The translations under genes and the position numbers were made by a program. Of a stretch of 64,000 nucleotides of DNA, positions 11,201 through 18,751 are shown one piece after another; the first letter of the stretch is position 1; each line of letters opens with the position of its first letter. Source of the stretch: Acinetobacter puyangensis (GTDB taxonomy: Bacteria > Pseudomonadota > Gammaproteobacteria > Pseudomonadales > Moraxellaceae); assembly GCF_900096995.1 (NCBI RefSeq), contig NZ_OANT01000001.1, positions 1-64,000 on the forward strand. The letters run 5' to 3'. The notes under the pieces were generated by a model. The model worked only from the letters and a program-made list of their open reading frames with translations, was not told where the DNA came from and did not search any database.

Positions 11201-12476
11201 TACCAAGGGGCACTTGGTGACCACATCCCGTTCTGGTGAAATCGGTATTGCTGATGATCTAGGCCGTGAACGTGAACGCTATAAAGTTCCTTATGGTGCC
11301 TCCATTCTGATTAAGGATGGTGAACCAGTAGAAGGCGGTGGTATCGTTGCAACATGGGATCCGCATACACATCCATTGGTAACAGAAGTTGCTGGTAAAG
11401 CACGCTTCTCACAAATTGCTGATGGCGTAACTGCAACATCAAAAACTGATGATGCAACAGGGATGACCACTGTTGAAATTTTACCGGTGACGTCACGTCC
11501 TGCTTCTGGTAAGGATCTACGTCCAGCTGTGGTATTGGACATGGCCGATGGTAGTGAACAGTTCTACTTCCTGCCACAAAATACCATTGTGACTGTGCGT
11601 GATGGTGAAACCATTGGTGTCGGTGACGTGATTGGTCGTGTACCACAAGAATCGTCACGTACCCGTGATATTACCGGTGGTTTACCACGTGTTGCCGACT
11701 TGTTCGAAGCACGTAAGCCAAAAGAATACGCAATTCTGGCAGAAGTGTCAGGTGTGGTCAGTTTTGGTAAGGAAACTAAAGGTAAAAACCGTTTGGTGAT
11801 TACACCTGATGATGGTTCTGAAATTTACGAAGAGTTGATTCCAAAATGGCGTCAAATCAACATGTTTGAAGGTGAACATGTTGAGCGTGGTGAAGTGGTT
11901 GCCGATGGTCCACAAAACCCGCATGATATCCTGCGCTTAAAAGGCGAAGTGGCATTAACCAACTATATCGTGAATGAAGTTCAGGACGTTTACCGCCTAC
12001 AAGGGGTAAAAATCAACGATAAACACATCGAAGTGATTGTTCGTCAGATGTTGCGTAAAGTTGAAATTACCGACGGTGGTGATTCTAGCTTTATCAAAGG
12101 TGAGCAAGTGGATTACATCCGTGTGGTTCAGGAAAATCAGGCAGTATTGGCGCAAAACAAATTCCCTGCGAAATTTGAACGTCAATTGATGGGTATTACC
12201 AAAGCCTCATTGTCTACCGACTCGTTCATCTCTGCTGCATCGTTCCAGGAAACCACACGTGTGTTAACTGAAGCGGCTGTAACAGGTAAAGAAGATGATC
12301 TACGTGGTCTAAAAGAAAACGTGGTTGTGGGTCGTTTGATTCCTGCGGGTACTGGTCTGGCGTATCATTTGGAACGTCGTCGTCAGGAAGCAGAAGCTGC
12401 TGAGCAAGAATTAGTAAATGATTTTAGCGAAGTTGATCAGGCACTTAGCCAAGCATTTAATGAAGAACAGTTTTAA
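8283..12476 (+). CDS. rpoC: DNA-directed RNA polymerase subunit beta'
   Basis: The beta' subunit, 1397 residues (1407 in E. coli). Translation most likely starts at TTG 8283 ([11 protein letters not shown]), because this aligns with the E. coli N-terminus MKDLL and has CGGAGA upstream; the next ATG (8304) would remove these residues. The N-terminal zinc site uses C75, C77, C90 and C93. The catalytic magnesium motif [12 protein letters not shown] is at 463-474 (D465, D467, D469). The second zinc region ([17 protein letters not shown]) and a trigger-loop segment near [18 protein letters not shown] are also present. Confidence 0.98.
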   Translation: MKDLLDIMRKKTDSDGHTPLEFDRIRIGLASPEVIKSWSHGEVKKPETINYRTFKPERDGLFCAKIFGPVKDYECLCGKYKRMKYKGVICEKCGVEVTTAKVRRERMGHIDLASPVAHIWFLKSLPSRIGLLLDMTLRDIERVLYFESYVVTDPGMTTLEKYQLLTDEEYFNALEEYGDEFAAKMGAEAVQDLLKDIDLEAEVSRLREEIPQTTSETKLKKASKRLKLMEAFKDSNNKPEWMVMNVLPVLPPDLRPLVPLEGGRFATSDLNDLYRRVINRNNRLKRLLDLAAPDIIVRNEKRMLQESVDALLDNGRRGRAITGSNKRPLKSLADMIKGKQGRFRQNLLGKRVDYSGRSVITVGPTLRLHQCGLPKKMALELFKPFIFAKLQASGQATTIKAAKKMVERETPEVWDVLANVIRQHPVMLNRAPTLHRLGLQAFEPVLIEGKAIRLHPLVCAAFNADFDGDQMAVHVPLTLEAQLEARALMMSTNNILSPANGEPIIVPSQDVVLGLYYITRDAINAKGEGMVFADTHEVNRALATGQVNMHARVKVRVHQTVISEDGERIKETLIVDTTPGRCLLWEVVPAGLSFESINLEMTKKNISKLINTCYRKLGLKDTVIFADQLMYLGFRQATRSGVSVGMEDMLIPPTKEEIINKAEAEVREIEHQFEQGFVTAGERYNKVVDIWARTNDQVAKAMMDNLSFTTVKNKQGEDEKQKSFNSIYMMSDSGARGSAAQIRQLAGMRGLMAKPDGSIIETPIKANFREGLTVLQYFISTHGARKGLADTALKTANSGYLTRRLVDVAQDLVITEPDCGTLDGLVMTPLIQGGDVIEPLKDRVLGRVIAEDVKRLGTDEVIFPRNTFIDERLAAQIEEAGVDEIKVRSVVNCESTFGVCAKCYGRDLARGHLVNPGESVGVMAAQSIGEPGTQLTMRTFHVGGAASRTSAANSIQVRNKGIVRFHNIKTVQHTKGHLVTTSRSGEIGIADDLGRERERYKVPYGASILIKDGEPVEGGGIVATWDPHTHPLVTEVAGKARFSQIADGVTATSKTDDATGMTTVEILPVTSRPASGKDLRPAVVLDMADGSEQFYFLPQNTIVTVRDGETIGVGDVIGRVPQESSRTRDITGGLPRVADLFEARKPKEYAILAEVSGVVSFGKETKGKNRLVITPDDGSEIYEELIPKWRQINMFEGEHVERGEVVADGPQNPHDILRLKGEVALTNYIVNEVQDVYRLQGVKINDKHIEVIVRQMLRKVEITDGGDSSFIKGEQVDYIRVVQENQAVLAQNKFPAKFERQLMGITKASLSTDSFISAASFQETTRVLTEAAVTGKEDDLRGLKENVVVGRLIPAGTGLAYHLERRRQEAEAAEQELVNDFSEVDQALSQAFNEEQF

Positions 12477-12496
12477 GCTGTAATTGATTGATGTTA

Positions 12497-12523
12497 AAAA
12501 GAGTCCTTCGGGGCTCTTTTTTT
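12497..12523 (+). terminator. Intrinsic terminator of the rpoBC operon
   Basis: GAGTCC (12501-12506) and GGGCTC (12511-12516) enclose a UUCG tetraloop. A-rich sequence precedes the stem and seven T (12517-12523) follow it. It ends the operon; the next gene is on the opposite strand. Confidence 0.9.
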
Positions 12524-12538
12524 ATGTTGAATAAGGCT

Positions 12539-13093
12539 CTATTTTTTTGATTGATGTAAAGTATTGATCAAGGTGTTTAAGTGTTGGCTATGTGCCTTGG
12601 CTTTTGCTTGGATCTGTATTTCTGAATGACCTATAGCTGTCGAAATATCATATAAAAAAACAGGATCAACATAATCCATTTGTGCATATTGAGCAGATGC
12701 TTGTACTGCCTTTAAAAAACTCTGCATTAAATGATTCTTTTGATCGACAATGAAATTTTGTTCAGGTTGTCCCACGGTTAAACTTGCTAAGAGTTTTTTG
12801 TGTTTAAGCTTATCTCCCTTTGAACCATAGGCAAACTGATAGCTAAAAACCTGATCAAACCATATTTTGAGGATTGCAGGCATATTAAACCAGTACATTG
12901 GGTATTGCAGAATAATTAAATCATGTCTGAGCAAAGCTGCCTGTTCTGCTGCAATATCAATTTGATAATCAGGATATAGCTCATAAATATGACGTACCTC
13001 AAGGTCATGTTGTTGTTTTATTAATTCAGTGACAATGGTTTTATTGGCGATTGATTGCTCGAAATTGGGATGAGAGAGGATCATAAGTGTCAT
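12539..13093 (-). CDS. NAD(P)H dehydrogenase (quinone)-type flavodoxin-fold oxidoreductase
   Basis: A 184-residue protein of the Flavodoxin_2 / KefF-MdaB-YwrO type: FMN- or FAD-dependent reductases that pass electrons from NAD(P)H to quinones or other electrophiles. The start MTLMILSHPNFEQSIANK fits the first strand and flavin-phosphate loop. The segment HDLIILQYPMYWFNMPAILKIW is the family hallmark (P-Y-W dimer/flavin region), followed by FDQVFSYQFAYG. It is divergent from an HxlR-family gene. HxlR regulators often control such reductases in response to electrophiles, so the pair probably forms a quinone/electrophile defence switch. The exact substrate cannot be read from sequence. Confidence 0.85.
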   Translation of the reverse strand: MTLMILSHPNFEQSIANKTIVTELIKQQHDLEVRHIYELYPDYQIDIAAEQAALLRHDLIILQYPMYWFNMPAILKIWFDQVFSYQFAYGSKGDKLKHKKLLASLTVGQPEQNFIVDQKNHLMQSFLKAVQASAQYAQMDYVDPVFLYDISTAIGHSEIQIQAKAKAHSQHLNTLINTLHQSKK

Positions 13094-13129
13094 CGTGTAT
13101 TCACCTGATAAGAGAATGATAAAATTAAG

Positions 13130-13202
13130 CTATCAAAAAGATAGTCACTATAATTATTTTATTCAAAATATGATCAGGTACAATAACTATCAAACTTGAT
13201 AG
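13130..13202. promoter_or_regulatory. Two candidate HxlR operators in the divergent promoter region
   Basis: Inverted repeats CTATC-AAAAA-GATAG (13130-13144) and CTATCAA-AC-TTGATAG (13187-13202) share the half-site CTATCAA and lie 57 bp apart between the reductase and hxlR. A TATAAT lies between them at 13149-13154. Two copies of one palindrome flanking divergent promoters suit an autoregulating dimeric repressor. Confidence 0.55.
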
Positions 13203-13217
13203 CGGAGGCGATATAGG

Positions 13218-13577
13218 ATGGCCTATAGAGAAAATGAGTGTAGTGTTACTGTTAATGGCAAGACATATCCTTGTCCAATTAGTATGGCCATGGATCTTAT
13301 TGGTGGAAAATGGAAAGGTGTTATTCTGTATTATCTCAAAGACGGCAAAAAGCGCTTTAGTGAATTAAGACATGATATGCCAGAGATTACTGAAATGACG
13401 TTAAGCTTACAGCTTAAGCAACTGGAAACGAGTGGTTTTATTTCACGTACAGTATATGGAGAAAAAGCTCCGATCAGGGTGGTTTATCAATTAACTGAAT
13501 TTGGTGAATCCTTTAAACCAGTTTTAGACACACTCTCAATCTGGGCGCATAAAGTTGCGATGGATGCCGAAAATTAA
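13218..13577 (+). CDS. HxlR-family transcriptional regulator
   Basis: A 119-residue winged-helix regulator. Residues 18-30 (CPISMAMDLIGGKW) with a conserved Cys at 19, and the segment KRFSELRHDMPEITEMTLSLQLKQLE, are the standard HxlR HTH, followed by the wing and ELTEFGESFKPVLDTLSIWA. In the HypR/QorR subgroup the N-terminal Cys senses quinones or disulfide stress; here C19, with C8 also nearby, would be the sensor (inference). It is divergent from the flavodoxin-fold reductase, which is its likely target. The stop lies eight bases before a GacA-type palindrome belonging to the downstream small RNA. Confidence 0.9.
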   Translation: MAYRENECSVTVNGKTYPCPISMAMDLIGGKWKGVILYYLKDGKKRFSELRHDMPEITEMTLSLQLKQLETSGFISRTVYGEKAPIRVVYQLTEFGESFKPVLDTLSIWAHKVAMDAEN

Positions 13578-13585
13578 TACATTCG

Positions 13586-13603
13586 TGTAAGCTTTGGCTT
13601 ACA
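13586..13603 (+). promoter_or_regulatory. GacA-type upstream activating sequence, copy A
   Basis: The 18-bp palindrome TGTAAG-CTTTGG-CTTACA is a perfect match to the GacA box (TGTAAG-N6-CTTACA) known upstream of rsmX/rsmY/rsmZ in Pseudomonas. Its centre is about 65 bp before the predicted start of small RNA A. Both half-sites are exact and the second copy at 16583 sits in the same register, which argues against coincidence. Confidence 0.8.
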
Positions 13604-13624
13604 AATACTTGCGTCTTTTGCCAC

Positions 13625-13653
13625 TTATCGAGTCACTTATCTTTGCATATTAT
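13625..13653 (+). promoter_or_regulatory. Promoter of small RNA A
   Basis: -35 TTATCG (13625-13630), 17-bp spacer, -10 TATTAT (13648-13653), predicting a start near 13660. Copy B has TTATCA and TAAGAT at precisely corresponding positions. The weak -35 is what an activator-dependent promoter would show. Confidence 0.6.
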
Positions 13654-13659
13654 AAGCAT

Positions 13660-13784
13660 ATAACGAAACAGGACGTTTCGAGCTCAGTGTAAGGATACAC
13701 GCTGTACATGGACGTACAGGTATGACAGGACGTTATATTGCAAGTAGAATTTCAGAAAGCCCCGACAGGAAGTTGGGGCTTTTT
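13660..13784 (+). ncRNA. RsmX/Y/Z-like CsrA-sequestering small RNA, copy A
   Basis: A predicted RNA of about 125 nt built from five consecutive hairpins, each with GGA in its loop. They are CGAAAC/GTTTCG with loop AGGAC (13664-13680), GTGTA/TACAC with loop AGGA (13687-13700), CTGTAC/GTACAG with loop ATGGAC (13702-13719), GTATGAC/GTTATAT with loop AGGAC (13720-13738), and the terminator GCCCCGAC/GTTGGGGC with loop AGGAA (13759-13779), followed by a T-run. There is no credible ORF. CsrA/RsmA binds ANGGA in hairpin loops, and the upstream GacA box fits GacS/GacA control. The function is inferred from architecture; no family search was possible. Confidence 0.8.
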
Positions 13785-13799
13785 GTTATTTATATTGGG

Positions 13800-14744
13800 T
13801 TAAACAGGATTGATTTCTATACTGGCATGTACAATTTCGTCATGTATCGACAATGCCTGCTTTACAACAAGCGGTGTTAATCGGGTATTGCTTGTCTGCA
13901 AGGCCAGAATACATGAAAATTTCCCTCTACCCACTTTCCAGACATGTAAATCAACGATATCGATGGATCGGTCCAGATCTGCGATAACTTCCCGTATTTC
14001 ATCAACTACAGGCTCTGTCATTTCTGCATCCAAGAGTGTTTTCCCGGTTTGAATGATGAGACCACAAGCCCATTTTGAAACCAGTAGGGCACCGACAATG
14101 CCTAGTACTGCATCCAAAAAATTCCAGCCAAAGTATTTGGCAGCAAATAAAGCGATGATTGCAAGAACCGACGTCGTGGCATCGGCAATGACATGTAGAA
14201 AAGCAGCTTTTTGATTTAGATCCTGATGATGGTGATGCTCATGCTGGGCATGGCTGTGATGTATATGATCATGATGAGAATGGTCAGGGTGATCGTCATG
14301 TAATAACCATGCACAAATTAAATTTACCACCAAACCAATGATTGCAATGAAAATAGCTTTGTTATAATGGATTTCTACGGGATGAAATAATCTTTCAATG
14401 GCACTGTAACCCATCATCACCGCAACCATCATTAATAAAATGGCACTGCTATAGCCAGCCAGTATTTCAATTTTCCATGTACCAAAACAGAATCTTTGAT
14501 CATTACGGTAGTGGCGTGCAGCTCTATAGGCTATATAGGCCAGACCCAAAGCCAGCATATGCGAACTCATATGCCAGCCATCGGCAAGTAACGCCATGGA
14601 ATTAAAGATTAATCCGCCTGAAATTTCAGCAATCATCATGGTGGCTGTTAACAGGGTTGCCAGCAGAATCTTTTTCTGGGCTAAAGGATTACCTTCATCG
14701 AAATGATGTGAATGTTGCTGTTTTAATGATGTATTCATTTGCAT
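13800..14744 (-). CDS. dmeF: Cation diffusion facilitator, DmeF-type cobalt/nickel exporter
   Basis: A 314-residue inner-membrane metal/proton antiporter with six predicted spans. The transport-site residues are visible in helix 2 (D55, H58, H62 within LLADGWHMSSH) and helix 5 (H184, D188 within HVIADATTS). The loop between helices 4 and 5 (about 149-173) is extremely His-rich, typical of DmeF/CzcD-like exporters. The C-terminal cytoplasmic domain contains DIVDLHVWKVGRGK. It is divergent from an RcnR-like repressor with the Ni/Co ligand set, which makes Co/Ni more likely than Zn as substrate; selectivity remains inference. A second in-frame ATG two codons downstream is an alternative start. 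Confidence 0.87.
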   Translation of the reverse strand: MQMNTSLKQQHSHHFDEGNPLAQKKILLATLLTATMMIAEISGGLIFNSMALLADGWHMSSHMLALGLAYIAYRAARHYRNDQRFCFGTWKIEILAGYSSAILLMMVAVMMGYSAIERLFHPVEIHYNKAIFIAIIGLVVNLICAWLLHDDHPDHSHHDHIHHSHAQHEHHHHQDLNQKAAFLHVIADATTSVLAIIALFAAKYFGWNFLDAVLGIVGALLVSKWACGLIIQTGKTLLDAEMTEPVVDEIREVIADLDRSIDIVDLHVWKVGRGKFSCILALQTSNTRLTPLVVKQALSIHDEIVHASIEINPV

Positions 14745-14759
14745 ACTACAATGTTAAAA

Positions 14760-14773
14760 TACTCTATATAGTA
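14760..14773. promoter_or_regulatory. Candidate RcnR/DmeR operator
   Basis: The inverted repeat TACT-CTATAT-AGTA lies between dmeF and the repressor gene. E. coli RcnR sites are described as TACT and AGTA around a G-tract; here the outer half-sites are identical but the centre is CTATAT, without a G/C tract. The position, 16 bp upstream of the dmeF start, suits repression. Confidence 0.6.
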
Positions 14774-14798
14774 TATTTACTTTGCTGGAAATAATTCA

Positions 14799-15059
14799 AT
14801 GAGTCACTTACAAAAAAATAGAAAAGTTTTAAACCGTATCAGTCGTATGCAAGGGCAGATGAATGCCATGTATAAAACTGTTTTGGACGGTGAAGCTGAG
14901 TGTATCGATGTATTACAGCAAATGGCTGCCATTCGGGGGGCTGTACAGGGCTTAATGAATGAGTTACTGGAGGAACATTTAAAAAATCATGTCTTGCCAG
15001 AAGATTATGATGAAAAAGAGCTAGAAGATTTTTTGCTCTTATTAAAAAAATATAAGTAG
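14799..15059 (+). CDS. dmeR: RcnR/CsoR/FrmR-family metal-responsive repressor
   Basis: An 86-residue all-helical repressor of the DUF156 family. The residues that define the Ni/Co-sensing RcnR subgroup are all present at the same numbers as in E. coli RcnR: His3, Cys35, His60 and His64. FrmR and CsoR types differ at His3 or His64. The core RISRMQGQMNAMYKTVLDG and AAIRGAVQGLMNELLEEHL match the family. It is transcribed away from dmeF with the palindromic site in between, so metal binding should release dmeF repression. The symbol dmeR is used because of the pairing. Confidence 0.88.
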   Translation: MSHLQKNRKVLNRISRMQGQMNAMYKTVLDGEAECIDVLQQMAAIRGAVQGLMNELLEEHLKNHVLPEDYDEKELEDFLLLLKKYK

Positions 15060-15133
15060 TTTCTATGCAAAATTACATTTTATTCAAATAGGGGCTGTCA
15101 GCGAAGCGCTTTATAGCTGGGCATTGATGCTGT

Positions 15134-16446
15134 TTAATCTAGAGATGCCAAAATGTTTTGTGCTGCCTCTATTCCGCTTAAATAGGCGCCATGTACTGTA
15201 CCGGCATATTGTGCATTACAGTGCTCGCCTGCAAAACCTAAGCGGTGGTCAATCAACTGTTGTAATGCCTGTACCCATTTGACCTGATGATGCGGTTGTG
15301 GAAAGCTAAATGAACCCCGGCTAAAAGGATCTGCTCCCCAGCGCGTGACCAGAATATGTTTGGGCTGGGTTAGAATATCGGTAAAATTGGCATTTAAACT
15401 ATCATAGATTAAATGCCAGACGTCCGAATCCGTGGCATGGTCAATATATTCTGAAGGCGCTCCACCCAATAGCATGAGATAGGTCGGTTTTTGATAAATT
15501 ACCGATAAATCTAGAAGATTAAACCATTTATTCTAGTATAAATAAAAATCACTGTGATGGGATTGCTTTTGTCTAAACGCCAAACTTTTATCGAATTGTA
15601 GAAAAACTTTATTAAATGAACCAAAGCCAATATTGTCGATAGCCTGGTGTATATTTTCCGGCAAAGGTGGAATAAAGCGAACCTGCTGATGTTTTAAAAC
15701 GCCCAAAGGCACGGTCACGATCACTTTACTGGCATAATGTTTTTGTCCGTTTTGATCTAGCAGTTGAATATGGTCGCTGTTTAATGTGATGGACTGGATA
15801 TTGGTTTGGGTTTGAATCTGAATATTCTGATTTAAGACCTCAATGATTTGCTGATAACCTTGCGGAAAGATCACCTCATCACCAGAGAAATATCCCTCAT
15901 ATTGTGCAGAAAGGTTGGCCAGTGATGTTGCAAAAGGATCATTGGCAAAATGTTCAAAATAAGCAAGTAATAAGCTTTTTAATTGTGATGTATTAAAATT
16001 AGATTGATCAGGATCAAAATCATCTAAAATATAAAGAATCGCATCTCGTGCAGTGTTCTGATCATTGTATGGAAGTTGTCTAAGCTGTTGTTCAATCGAT
16101 TGTATTGCAGCGGTAAATGTCTGGGTTTCCTGTGCGGAAAAAGGCTTGCCATTTTCATGATAAAAATTTGCAGCATCATAATTAAAAACAGTCGTTGAAA
16201 TGTTATGTTGGGTGGCAATATCCCAAATAGGATTGTTATGAATGCCATGAATCCATGAAGCACCTAAATCAAAAGTATCCTCATCCTGACAAAGCGAATG
16301 AATACGTCCGCCAATCCGGGTATTCGCTTCGACAACCAATACCTGTTTACCTGCTTGTGTAAGGTTCTGGCACAAGCGAGTCCGGCAATACCCGCACCAA
16401 TCACGATAATAGGAAGCGTAGTGTTTTTATTTTGCATAATCATCAT
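15134..16446 (-). pseudogene. Flavin-containing amine oxidase, broken by a frameshift and a stop
   Basis: Read with repairs, this is one FAD-dependent amine oxidase of about 430 residues. The N-terminal piece (to about 16372) has the dinucleotide-binding motif VIGAGIAGLACA; the frame then shifts near 16370, where a single lost base in a GCCCAG-like site explains the continuation QNLTQAGKQVLVVEANTRIGGR. The middle piece carries GASWIHG and the substrate domain to 15533. There an in-frame TAG (15533-15535, probably from CAG Gln) interrupts it, and the same frame continues through LMLLGGAPSEYI to the C-terminal FAD motif FAGEHCNAQYAGTVHGAYLSG. Two independent lesions suggest real decay, although sequencing error cannot be excluded. 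The gene lies between the two Rsm-like RNA genes. Confidence 0.85.
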
Positions 16447-16582
16447 CTGGAATTAAAAGCGGATTAGATTGTTGTGTACTAACAGCAAGATTGATGGATG
16501 ATAAGGGAAAAATAAAGACCTGCTCTGTAAACAGTGAACGAGAACAAGCGAATTGATCTATGGATCGATATTTATGCAGTGT

Positions 16583-16600
16583 TGTACGTTTTGGCTTACA
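16583..16600 (+). promoter_or_regulatory. GacA-type upstream activating sequence, copy B
   Basis: TGTACG-TTTTGG-CTTACA differs from the perfect box of copy A by one base in the left half-site. Its distance to the first AGGAC hairpin (79 bp, box start to stem start) is identical to copy A. The central TTTGGCTTACA is shared by both. Confidence 0.7.
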
Positions 16601-16621
16601 TAGACTGATGGTATTATCCTC

Positions 16622-16650
16622 TTATCAATGTGCTTAGCTTTTACTAAGAT
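16622..16650 (+). promoter_or_regulatory. Promoter of small RNA B
   Basis: TTATCA (16622-16627), 17-bp spacer, TAAGAT (16645-16650), at exactly the offsets seen in copy A. Predicted start near 16657. Confidence 0.55.
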
Positions 16651-16656
16651 ATGTTT

Positions 16657-16761
16657 ATTACGAAACAGGACGTTTCTTGATTGTGTAAGGATACACAGGT
16701 ATTACAGGACGTGATACAAAACCGTATTTGAAAAAGCCCCGACAGGATGTTGGGGCTTTTT
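16657..16761 (+). ncRNA. RsmX/Y/Z-like CsrA-sequestering small RNA, copy B
   Basis: A predicted RNA of about 105 nt with four hairpins carrying AGGA in their loops: GAAAC/GTTTC with AGGAC (16662-16676), GTGTA/TACAC with AGGA (16683-16696), GTATTAC/GTGATAC with AGGAC (16699-16717) and the terminator GCCCCGAC/GTTGGGGC with AGGAT (16736-16756), then a T-run. Compared with copy A it lacks the CTGTAC/GTACAG hairpin. Stem 4 of A and stem 3 of B differ in bases yet both stay paired, a sign of structural conservation. It lies on the opposite strand to its two neighbours and has no credible ORF. Confidence 0.8.
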
Positions 16762-16840
16762 CTTTTCAGCATCTTTTTTCATAGGCTATTTTCAACTTCA
16801 ATTTATTTTCATATAAAAATATGATTCAAGCTGTGACGCA

Positions 16841-17848
16841 TTATTGGCAATGTTCAGATCGCCAGTTTTGTGGTGTTTGACCGGTCCAGTGTTTAAATGC
16901 ACGTTGAAAGGCACTTTGTTCGGAATATCCTAACAATAGCGCAATATCCAGCAGGCTAAGGTGCTGGTCTTTTAAATATTGCTGGGCAAGCATCAAACGT
17001 AATGCCTGAACACGCTGTTGGAATGTGGTATTTTGCAGTTGTAGATGCCGTTGCAACTTACGGATAGACATATTGAGTTGCGTGGCGATGTCTTCGATTT
17101 GACAGTGATGTTTTTGCAAGCCTTTTAAGATTGCTTGTTGTAATCGTTCATCCAGTTCTGATGAGTTGGGTAGTTTTGCCAGTAATGCTTGAGCTTGATG
17201 GGTCAGTAATTCCTGTAAGGTTTGATCGGCATGGCGGATTGGTTTGCCAAGTAAGCTGATCGGCACTTTAATCTGGGCAAAAGGTTGAGAAAACTTCACC
17301 TGACAGCGGAAATATTGGGCATAGTAATGGGCATTTTTGGGTGCGGCATGCACAAAGCTGACTTCACTGAGTTCGATATCATCAATATGTAAGAAGTGTA
17401 AAAGAAATTGATTCATCAGGGCGATAGCAATTTCATTGGTAATTTGTGTTGTGAAGATTTCGGGCACATCCCAGCGTATGCTGAGGTAATTGGATTCGGC
17501 TTGAATAATCAGCGGGCTACCGTCATACACCAGCCGATGGAAATCGTGATAGCGTTGTAGGGCCTCGCCCAGATTTACGCAGGATTGTGCCAGATAACCC
17601 AGTACCCCCAAATGTTTGAGTTGTACATAGTGAGCAATTTCCAGACCTAAAGCCGGTTGCTGTAATTGGTTATCGATTTCTGTCAGTATTTCCCGCCACA
17701 AACTGTAATCAAAACGTTCCAGATTTTGGATTTGTTGCAGTTTTTCCGGCATCACAATTTGCCTTGCTTGGCAAAAAGTTCGGAGCAAATCGCTCAAACC
17801 ACCATATACAGAACCGGGAGGTTGGGTTGTAGCTTGCATTCCTTGCAT
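16841..17848 (-). CDS. AraC-family transcriptional regulator
   Basis: A 335-residue regulator with an N-terminal Arabinose_bd-like sensor domain (about 20-205, containing LGVLGYLAQSCVNLGEALQRY) and a C-terminal AraC HTH pair (about 235-330: IEDIATQLNMSIRKLQRHLQ and LLDIALLLGYSEQSAFQRAF, ending WTGQTPQNWR). This is the OruR/ArgR-like subgroup common in Acinetobacter and Pseudomonas. It diverges from the hydroxylase-like gene at 17950 with about 100 bp between starts, so that gene is a natural candidate target. The effector is unknown. Confidence 0.9.
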   Translation of the reverse strand: MQGMQATTQPPGSVYGGLSDLLRTFCQARQIVMPEKLQQIQNLERFDYSLWREILTEIDNQLQQPALGLEIAHYVQLKHLGVLGYLAQSCVNLGEALQRYHDFHRLVYDGSPLIIQAESNYLSIRWDVPEIFTTQITNEIAIALMNQFLLHFLHIDDIELSEVSFVHAAPKNAHYYAQYFRCQVKFSQPFAQIKVPISLLGKPIRHADQTLQELLTHQAQALLAKLPNSSELDERLQQAILKGLQKHHCQIEDIATQLNMSIRKLQRHLQLQNTTFQQRVQALRLMLAQQYLKDQHLSLLDIALLLGYSEQSAFQRAFKHWTGQTPQNWRSEHCQ

Positions 17849-17949
17849 TGCCCTTGTCGTGTTTTGTCAATGAATGATGTGTTTCAAGTCAATATTTATC
17901 ACAAAACACAGTCTATATTCAATAGTATGGACATAGAAGGGACGATGTC

Positions 17950-18600
17950 ATGATTAAGGGTTTTATTGTTGGATTGGCGGTTGCCAATGCATTTGAGTGG
18001 GTTGCTCATAAATATATTTTACATGGTACGCACCGACCCGGGCAGCCACGTTATAGTCCGGTGCCACGCAGCATGAAGTCGCATTGGGAGCATCACCGTG
18101 AAGTACGCAAGCAGCACTTTGCCGACGATGGCTATGTACAGGGATTTTCTAACTGGCGTACCCGTAATGAAGTTGGGTCACTTGCGGTAGTGGCGGTTGC
18201 TGCTACTGTGGTTTTCTATCCTGTTTCCAAAGGCATGGTGGCTGCGGCATGGTATAGTGCATTTAATTATTACTCTATCCATCGTCGTGCGCATTTAGAA
18301 CCGGATTGGGCAAAACGTAAAATACCTTGGCATTATGATCATCAAATGAATGCCAATCAGGACGCCAATTGGTGTGTGACCAAGCCTTGGTTTGATTATG
18401 TGATGGGTACACGTGTGGTTTCATCAGACCAACTCCAAGAAGACAATCCGCTTGGCATTGCCTTGCCGGCGGCTGTAGCTCAGGCTTTGACACAGTGGGT
18501 GAATCAACATTTTCCGGCAAAATATGTAGAACAAAAAAGCAAGGTGATTGAAACAGAGATGCATCCGGAGAGAAAAATACAAACGCTGGCAGGTGAGTAG
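17950..18600 (+). CDS. Fatty-acid hydroxylase/sterol-desaturase-like membrane protein
   Basis: A 216-residue protein with the spaced histidine clusters of the di-iron hydroxylase superfamily: HKYILH near 20-25, HWEHHREVRKQH near 45-56, then HRRAH and HYDHQMN near 112-136. It has hydrophobic segments at the N-terminus and around 75-100. The reaction cannot be told from sequence; hydroxylation or desaturation of a lipid is the family expectation. The start is supported by its position after a promoter region shared with the divergent AraC gene. Confidence 0.7.
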   Translation: MIKGFIVGLAVANAFEWVAHKYILHGTHRPGQPRYSPVPRSMKSHWEHHREVRKQHFADDGYVQGFSNWRTRNEVGSLAVVAVAATVVFYPVSKGMVAAAWYSAFNYYSIHRRAHLEPDWAKRKIPWHYDHQMNANQDANWCVTKPWFDYVMGTRVVSSDQLQEDNPLGIALPAAVAQALTQWVNQHFPAKYVEQKSKVIETEMHPERKIQTLAGE

Positions 18601-18672
18601 AAGATGTAAAATCTCTTATCTCGTATAGGGCGGAAAATTTTGGCTTAAAACAATAAATTCCTTTGCCATGTT

Positions 18673-18696
18673 CTTCAGTTTCACTTCAGCTTGACG
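18673..18696 (+). promoter_or_regulatory. Direct-repeat response-regulator box next to a -35, upstream of ygiW-qseBC
   Basis: CTTCAG-TTTCA-CTTCAG (18673-18689) is a direct repeat with the 11-bp period used by OmpR/PhoB-family regulators such as PmrA and QseB. It is followed one base later by a -35-like TTGACG (18691-18696). No good -10 is seen at the matching distance, which suits an activator-dependent promoter. QseB encoded downstream is the probable binder (inference). Confidence 0.5.
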
Positions 18697-18751
18697 TGTT
18701 TTAATGCTCATCATTGAACAACGATGAAAAATATCTTGAAGGAGATAAATC

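Noticed and set aside
13650..13790. Alternative reading of small RNA A as a C4-type antisense RNA or simple terminator repeat
   Set aside because: The GGA in every loop, the duplicated architecture and the GacA box in fixed register are better explained by an Rsm-type RNA. A C4-type model should still be tested in a database search.
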